A DNA stretch of 8,861 nucleotides. Origin: an uncultured Bacillota bacterium (lineage in GTDB: Bacteria; Bacillota_I; Bacilli_A; RFN20; CAG-449). The stretch's first letter is position 1. Every line of letters begins with the position of its first letter. Location of the stretch: contig CAJKZK010000076.1 in NCBI GenBank assembly GCA_905204225.1, positions 1-8,861 of the forward strand, read 5' to 3'. The notes beneath the pieces are model-generated. The model saw only the letters and a program-made list of their open reading frames with translations, was not told the DNA's origin and did no database searches. Below, piece after piece: positions 5,923-8,861 of this stretch. Both the position numbers and the translations under genes were made by a program.

Positions 5923-5950
5923 TTGAATTAGGTAAAAGAATAATTATAAA
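5923..5950 (+). promoter_or_regulatory. Alternative distal promoter for the LRR lipoprotein gene
   Basis: TTGAAT (5923-5928) and TATAAA (5945-5950) are spaced by 16 bases, just downstream of the esterase stop. If used, the transcript would include the 32-bp palindrome at 5966-5997 in its leader. Support is weak because the region is nearly pure A+T. Confidence 0.3.
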
Positions 5951-5965
5951 ATAAAATGAAAAAAA

Positions 5966-5997
5966 CTTTTTATAAAATTATATAATTTCATAAAAAG
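5966..5997. repeat. 32-bp near-perfect palindrome upstream of the LRR lipoprotein gene
   Basis: Two 16-base arms meet with no spacer. The left arm CTTTTTATAAAATTAT (5966-5981) is the reverse complement of the right arm (5982-5997) except for one position (A5974 against C5989). It lies just upstream of a TATAAT at 6004-6009 and covers where that promoter's -35 box would be. It could be an operator, or a message-level hairpin if transcription starts further upstream. As a terminator it is poor: it has only one G-C pair and no T-run follows on the + strand. Confidence 0.55.
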
Positions 5998-6003
5998 ACA
6001 TAT

Positions 6004-6009
6004 TATAAT
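6004..6009 (+). promoter_or_regulatory. Candidate -10 box of the LRR lipoprotein gene
   Basis: A perfect TATAAT lies 34 bases upstream of the ATG at 6044, followed by AAAGGAG at 6028-6034. No convincing -35 box stands 16 to 18 bases upstream; that stretch belongs to the 32-bp palindrome. Confidence 0.35.
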
Positions 6010-6043
6010 AACTCTTAATAATTTTGCAAAGGAGAATTATAGT

Positions 6044-8764
6044 ATGAAAAAATTATTGGTTTTAGCGTTACTGTTTACATCTACTTTTACTATTACTTCG
6101 TGTGATATGAATAATAGTATTTCACAAGTTGTTACTTATTCTATAAGCGTTGATTTTAGTGAAGCCCACGAAGGACAAACACTTACTTTAAAGGATGGTG
6201 ATCTTCTTGATTTAGAAGAATTATCTTTAATTAATCCAAAATATGAATGTTTATCTTGGACTGATGGAGTAAAAACATATAAACCTGATGAAGTTATTAT
6301 TGTTAAAGATAATATGTCTTTGAAAGGTGATTTTGCTTTAAAATCATTATCTTATGTTTTATCAAATGAAAAAGATGGTTATTTATTAAAAAGTTTTACT
6401 GATAATGATGCTGATGAAGTTTCAATTCCAAATACATATAATGGTTTACCTGTAAAAGGAATATTAGATAATGCATTTAGTGAAAGTAATAAGATTAAAA
6501 AATTAACAATTTCTGATAATGTTGAAAAAATTGTTGGTGGTGCTTTAAGTAATTTAAAAATGCTAGAAGAATTAATTACTCCATTTTATGGTGAAACAAT
6601 TAATGATGAAGAATCAACATTTGGATTTTTATTTGGTATGGGTGGAAATATGCAAGATATGTCTGTGCCAGAGACATTAAAAAAAGTGACTCTTACAAAA
6701 CAAAAAAATATTACTAAAAATGCATTTGTAAATTTGAATAATATAGAAGAAGTGGTATTAAAAAATGCTACAGTTATTAATAGTCATGCTTTTTCAAACA
6801 TGAATAAATTACAAAAAGTTACATTAAACGAAGGATTAAAGTCTTTACAAGCAAATTCGTTTTCTTCATTAAGTAGATTAGAAAGTTTACAATTACCTGA
6901 TTCTTTAGAAATTTTTAATAATCTATTGACATCAACTGGTGTTAAGTCATTACATTTTTCTAAAAATTTGAAAGAATATAATTTTAGAAATGAATCTTTT
7001 AAATTAGAAAGTATAACTGTTGATGAAGATAATGAATTATTTGCTTCTAAAGATGGAGCTTTATATAACAAAAATTTTACAAAAATAATAACTTATCCAT
7101 GTAATAAAGTGGAAGAAAGTTATACTTTATTAGATACTATAAAAGAAATTGGCGATAGTGCATTTAAATATTCTAAATTTAAATCAATCGATTTAAAAAA
7201 GGTAGAAATTATTGGCGATGAAGCATTTAGATATAGTGCAATTCAAAATGTTACATTTCCATCTACAATAAAAAGTCTAGGAAAAACATCATTTAGTGCA
7301 AGTAAAATAGAAAAAATAAATTTTCCAGAAAAGTTAGATAATGTAACTTCTTTATTGGTTGGTGATTATATTTTTAGTTCTTGTGAACAGTTAACTGAAA
7401 TTGTTATTCCAAGTTATATTGATAATATTTCTAATTTTTTCGTATCTAGTGATACTGTTAAATCAATTAAATTTTTAGGTAGCGTCAAATCTATTGGTGA
7501 TTGTGCATTTGCTGGAACGAAAATTTCATCTATTGATATTACATTCAAAGATAATGCAACAATAGGAGATAGAATTTTTATTAATTGTGGTAATCTAAAA
7601 ACTTGGAATATTCATTTTGAAGAAAATATTACAAATTATCCTAAATTTACTGGTAATGGACTTGGAGATTATGTTCCAAATATTATTTGTGACAATAATG
7701 AAATTGCAATAGCTTTAAAAGAAAAATGGAGTGCATATAAATCATTTATTGGTACAGGAGTATCGAGTTCGTTTGTTATTGAAGATGGCGTTTTATTGAA
7801 GTTTAATGGAACAAGTGAAGAAACTGATGTTGTAATACCAGAAGGAGTTACAAGAATTAATAGAGAAGCTTTTGCTAAGAATATATTTATTGAAAAAGTA
7901 ACATTACCGTCAACTTTAGTGGCTGTTGAACAAAAGATATTTTCTGGCTGCGATAATTTAAGGGTGCTTGAATTTACTAACGATAATCCTAGTGCAGAAA
8001 TTAAATGTTATTATAAAGATATTAATGGTATCACTGAAAAACCATTTAGTAAGTATAGTTGGGTTGATAATAACGCTATTATATTAGTGAAAGATAATGT
8101 TGTAAAAGGAAATTTAAAAAAGAATATTTCTTTTACATTAACTAATTCTGTTTTTTCAAAAGATGAAGTAGTTATAAATGATAACACGATTGTTTCTAAA
8201 GATGGTGCAACTCTTATTAGAGGTTATGTTAAAGAAGAAGGTGGTTTTGTTATACCAAAAACTGTGAAAACCATTGGAAACAAGTGCTTTTTAGGACAAA
8301 GTAATTTAACATCTATTGATTTGACAGGCATTGAAACAGTCAATTCAAATGCATTTGATAATAGTGGATTAATTGATTTAATTATTCCTGAGTCATTAGT
8401 TAATATTGGAGATCAAGCATTTTGTTATATGGATACTTTAAAAACAATAAAGATCGAAAGTGCTGCAATTATTGGCTGTTCTAGCTTTGGTGATAATAAT
8501 TATGTTGAAAGTATTGATTTAGGTACGAAAATTGTTTCTATTGGAAGTACTGCATTTTCTAATGTTGGAACTGAAACTGATGGAATTAAATCTATTGTTG
8601 TTCCTGCATCTGTTATTGATATTGCAGAAGAGGCATTTTGCGATTTTAATTGTTTAACAATTAATTGTTGTTTTAGTGAAAAATATGCAACAGATACTTT
8701 TGAATGTGGAATAGATTTTGTTGGTAATACAAATGCAAATGTAGTATTTAATTACGTAAATTAA
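6044..8764 (+). CDS. BspA-type leucine-rich-repeat surface lipoprotein
   Basis: A 906-residue exported lipoprotein, probably displayed on the outer face of the membrane. Proteins of this class often bind host or bacterial surfaces, but the ligand here is unknown. The signal peptide starts with KK and has a hydrophobic core; the lipobox ITSC places the lipidated cysteine at residue 20. Residues about 33-97 resemble an InlB B-repeat-type beta domain (ECLSWTDGVKTYKPDEVIIV). The rest is LRR_5-type repeats with the usual VxIP...IG..AF..C..L pattern, in blocks at about 125-350, 360-525, 595-645 and 735-875. Three DG-L hairpin modules (SKDGALYNK at 335, EDGVLLKF at 580, SKDGATLIR at 718) precede new blocks. 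There is no LPXTG motif. Cysteines are frequent, with five in residues 866-888. The start is supported by AAAGGAG nine bases upstream. It appears monocistronic. Confidence 0.92.
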   Translation: MKKLLVLALLFTSTFTITSCDMNNSISQVVTYSISVDFSEAHEGQTLTLKDGDLLDLEELSLINPKYECLSWTDGVKTYKPDEVIIVKDNMSLKGDFALKSLSYVLSNEKDGYLLKSFTDNDADEVSIPNTYNGLPVKGILDNAFSESNKIKKLTISDNVEKIVGGALSNLKMLEELITPFYGETINDEESTFGFLFGMGGNMQDMSVPETLKKVTLTKQKNITKNAFVNLNNIEEVVLKNATVINSHAFSNMNKLQKVTLNEGLKSLQANSFSSLSRLESLQLPDSLEIFNNLLTSTGVKSLHFSKNLKEYNFRNESFKLESITVDEDNELFASKDGALYNKNFTKIITYPCNKVEESYTLLDTIKEIGDSAFKYSKFKSIDLKKVEIIGDEAFRYSAIQNVTFPSTIKSLGKTSFSASKIEKINFPEKLDNVTSLLVGDYIFSSCEQLTEIVIPSYIDNISNFFVSSDTVKSIKFLGSVKSIGDCAFAGTKISSIDITFKDNATIGDRIFINCGNLKTWNIHFEENITNYPKFTGNGLGDYVPNIICDNNEIAIALKEKWSAYKSFIGTGVSSSFVIEDGVLLKFNGTSEETDVVIPEGVTRINREAFAKNIFIEKVTLPSTLVAVEQKIFSGCDNLRVLEFTNDNPSAEIKCYYKDINGITEKPFSKYSWVDNNAIILVKDNVVKGNLKKNISFTLTNSVFSKDEVVINDNTIVSKDGATLIRGYVKEEGGFVIPKTVKTIGNKCFLGQSNLTSIDLTGIETVNSNAFDNSGLIDLIIPESLVNIGDQAFCYMDTLKTIKIESAAIIGCSSFGDNNYVESIDLGTKIVSIGSTAFSNVGTETDGIKSIVVPASVIDIAEEAFCDFNCLTINCCFSEKYATDTFECGIDFVGNTNANVVFNYVN

Positions 8765-8787
8765 AAGTATTATATATAATTTAATTT
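8758..8787 (+). terminator. Weak A+T-only hairpin at the end of the LRR gene
   Basis: AAATTAAA (8758-8765), which overlaps the TAA stop, can pair with TTTAATTT (8780-8787) around a 14-base loop that itself contains the palindrome TTATATATAA. There are no G-C pairs and no clear T-run, so it is at best a weak terminator. Confidence 0.25.
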
Positions 8788-8861
8788 ATACAAATAAACA
8801 AATATGAAACGTATACGTCAAAATTTTACACCATCATAAAAGAAAAGCAGTAACAATAATG
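8765..8861. other. Non-coding end of the window, no supported gene
   Basis: These 97 bases hold A+T-rich sequence, a 10-bp palindrome ACGTATACGT (8809-8818) and an 11-codon open frame at 8804 without a ribosome binding site. An ATG ends the window at 8859-8861 but has no Shine-Dalgarno, so whether a gene starts there cannot be judged. Confidence 0.5.

Noticed and set aside
5907..6043. Possible small RNA or riboswitch in the largest gap
   Set aside because: The gap is almost pure A+T, with no G-C-rich helices or recognisable riboswitch core; only the palindrome and promoter-like boxes can be supported.
6784..7071. Minus-strand open frame inside the LRR lipoprotein gene
   Set aside because: Antisense shadow of regular leucine-rich repeats, which leave long open antisense frames; no independent support.
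8804..8839. Short frame reading MKRIRQNFTPS then stop
   Set aside because: Only 11 codons, no ribosome binding site, and no match to a known leader peptide; the MKR start recalls ribosomal protein L34 but the rest does not.
1..8861. Use of Mycoplasma-type code 4 (TGA for Trp)
   Set aside because: All Trp codons seen in the identified genes are TGG, and the esterase ends with TGA at its expected length.
8750..8861. Minus-strand promoter using TTGACG opposite about 8815-8820
   Set aside because: No acceptable -10 box lies at 16 to 18 bases, and no minus-strand gene follows.

Overview
The window is very A+T-rich (roughly three quarters or more A+T by eye). It holds eight genes, all on the + strand and tightly packed; the largest gap is about 140 bases. 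Ribosome binding sites are strong (AAGGAG/AAAGGAG), promoters are sigma-A-like, one protein carries a lipobox, and the aldolase resembles the staphylococcal class I enzyme. Together these suggest a low-GC Firmicute of the Bacilli/Erysipelotrichales/RF39-like or Acholeplasma-like kind, probably host-associated. Trp is always encoded by TGG, and TGA serves as the stop of the esterase gene, so the standard bacterial code applies and Mycoplasma-type code 4 does not.

Layout. (1) 104-2278 is a likely three-gene operon: a Cof-type HAD phosphatase, an unrecognised 303-residue soluble protein with an acidic tail, and an unrecognised 136-residue protein with two membrane helices and a similar short acidic tail. 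It closes with a hairpin terminator that overlaps the last stop codon. (2) 2305-3036 encodes a TVP38/TMEM64 (VTT, DedA-like) membrane protein. Its ATG follows directly on the U-tract of that terminator and has no visible Shine-Dalgarno sequence. (3) 3106-3948 encodes an Asn/Ser/Lys-rich, cysteine-free, probably secreted protein of unknown function behind its own promoter. (4) 4035-4964 encodes class I fructose-bisphosphate aldolase. It is preceded by a strong promoter whose -35 box sits in a perfect 14-bp palindrome and is followed by a strong terminator that contains the stop codon. (5) 5007-5906 encodes a cytoplasmic HSL-type alpha/beta hydrolase, with a candidate promoter overlapping the aldolase terminator. 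(6) 6044-8764 encodes a 906-residue lipoprotein of the BspA-type leucine-rich-repeat class with an N-terminal InlB-repeat-like domain, probably a surface adhesin or binding protein. It is preceded by a 32-bp near-perfect palindrome. The last 97 bases hold no gene I can support.

The enzymes (HAD phosphatase, aldolase, esterase) look like ordinary sugar-phosphate and ester metabolism. The two exported proteins and the two membrane proteins form the envelope-facing part. I see no clear defence system, mobile element, CRISPR array, tRNA or rRNA. The points most worth a second look are the conserved-looking HAD/unknown/2-TM operon, the Shine-Dalgarno-less VTT gene behind a terminator, the two promoter palindromes, and a recurring promoter layout with predicted leaders of only about a dozen bases.
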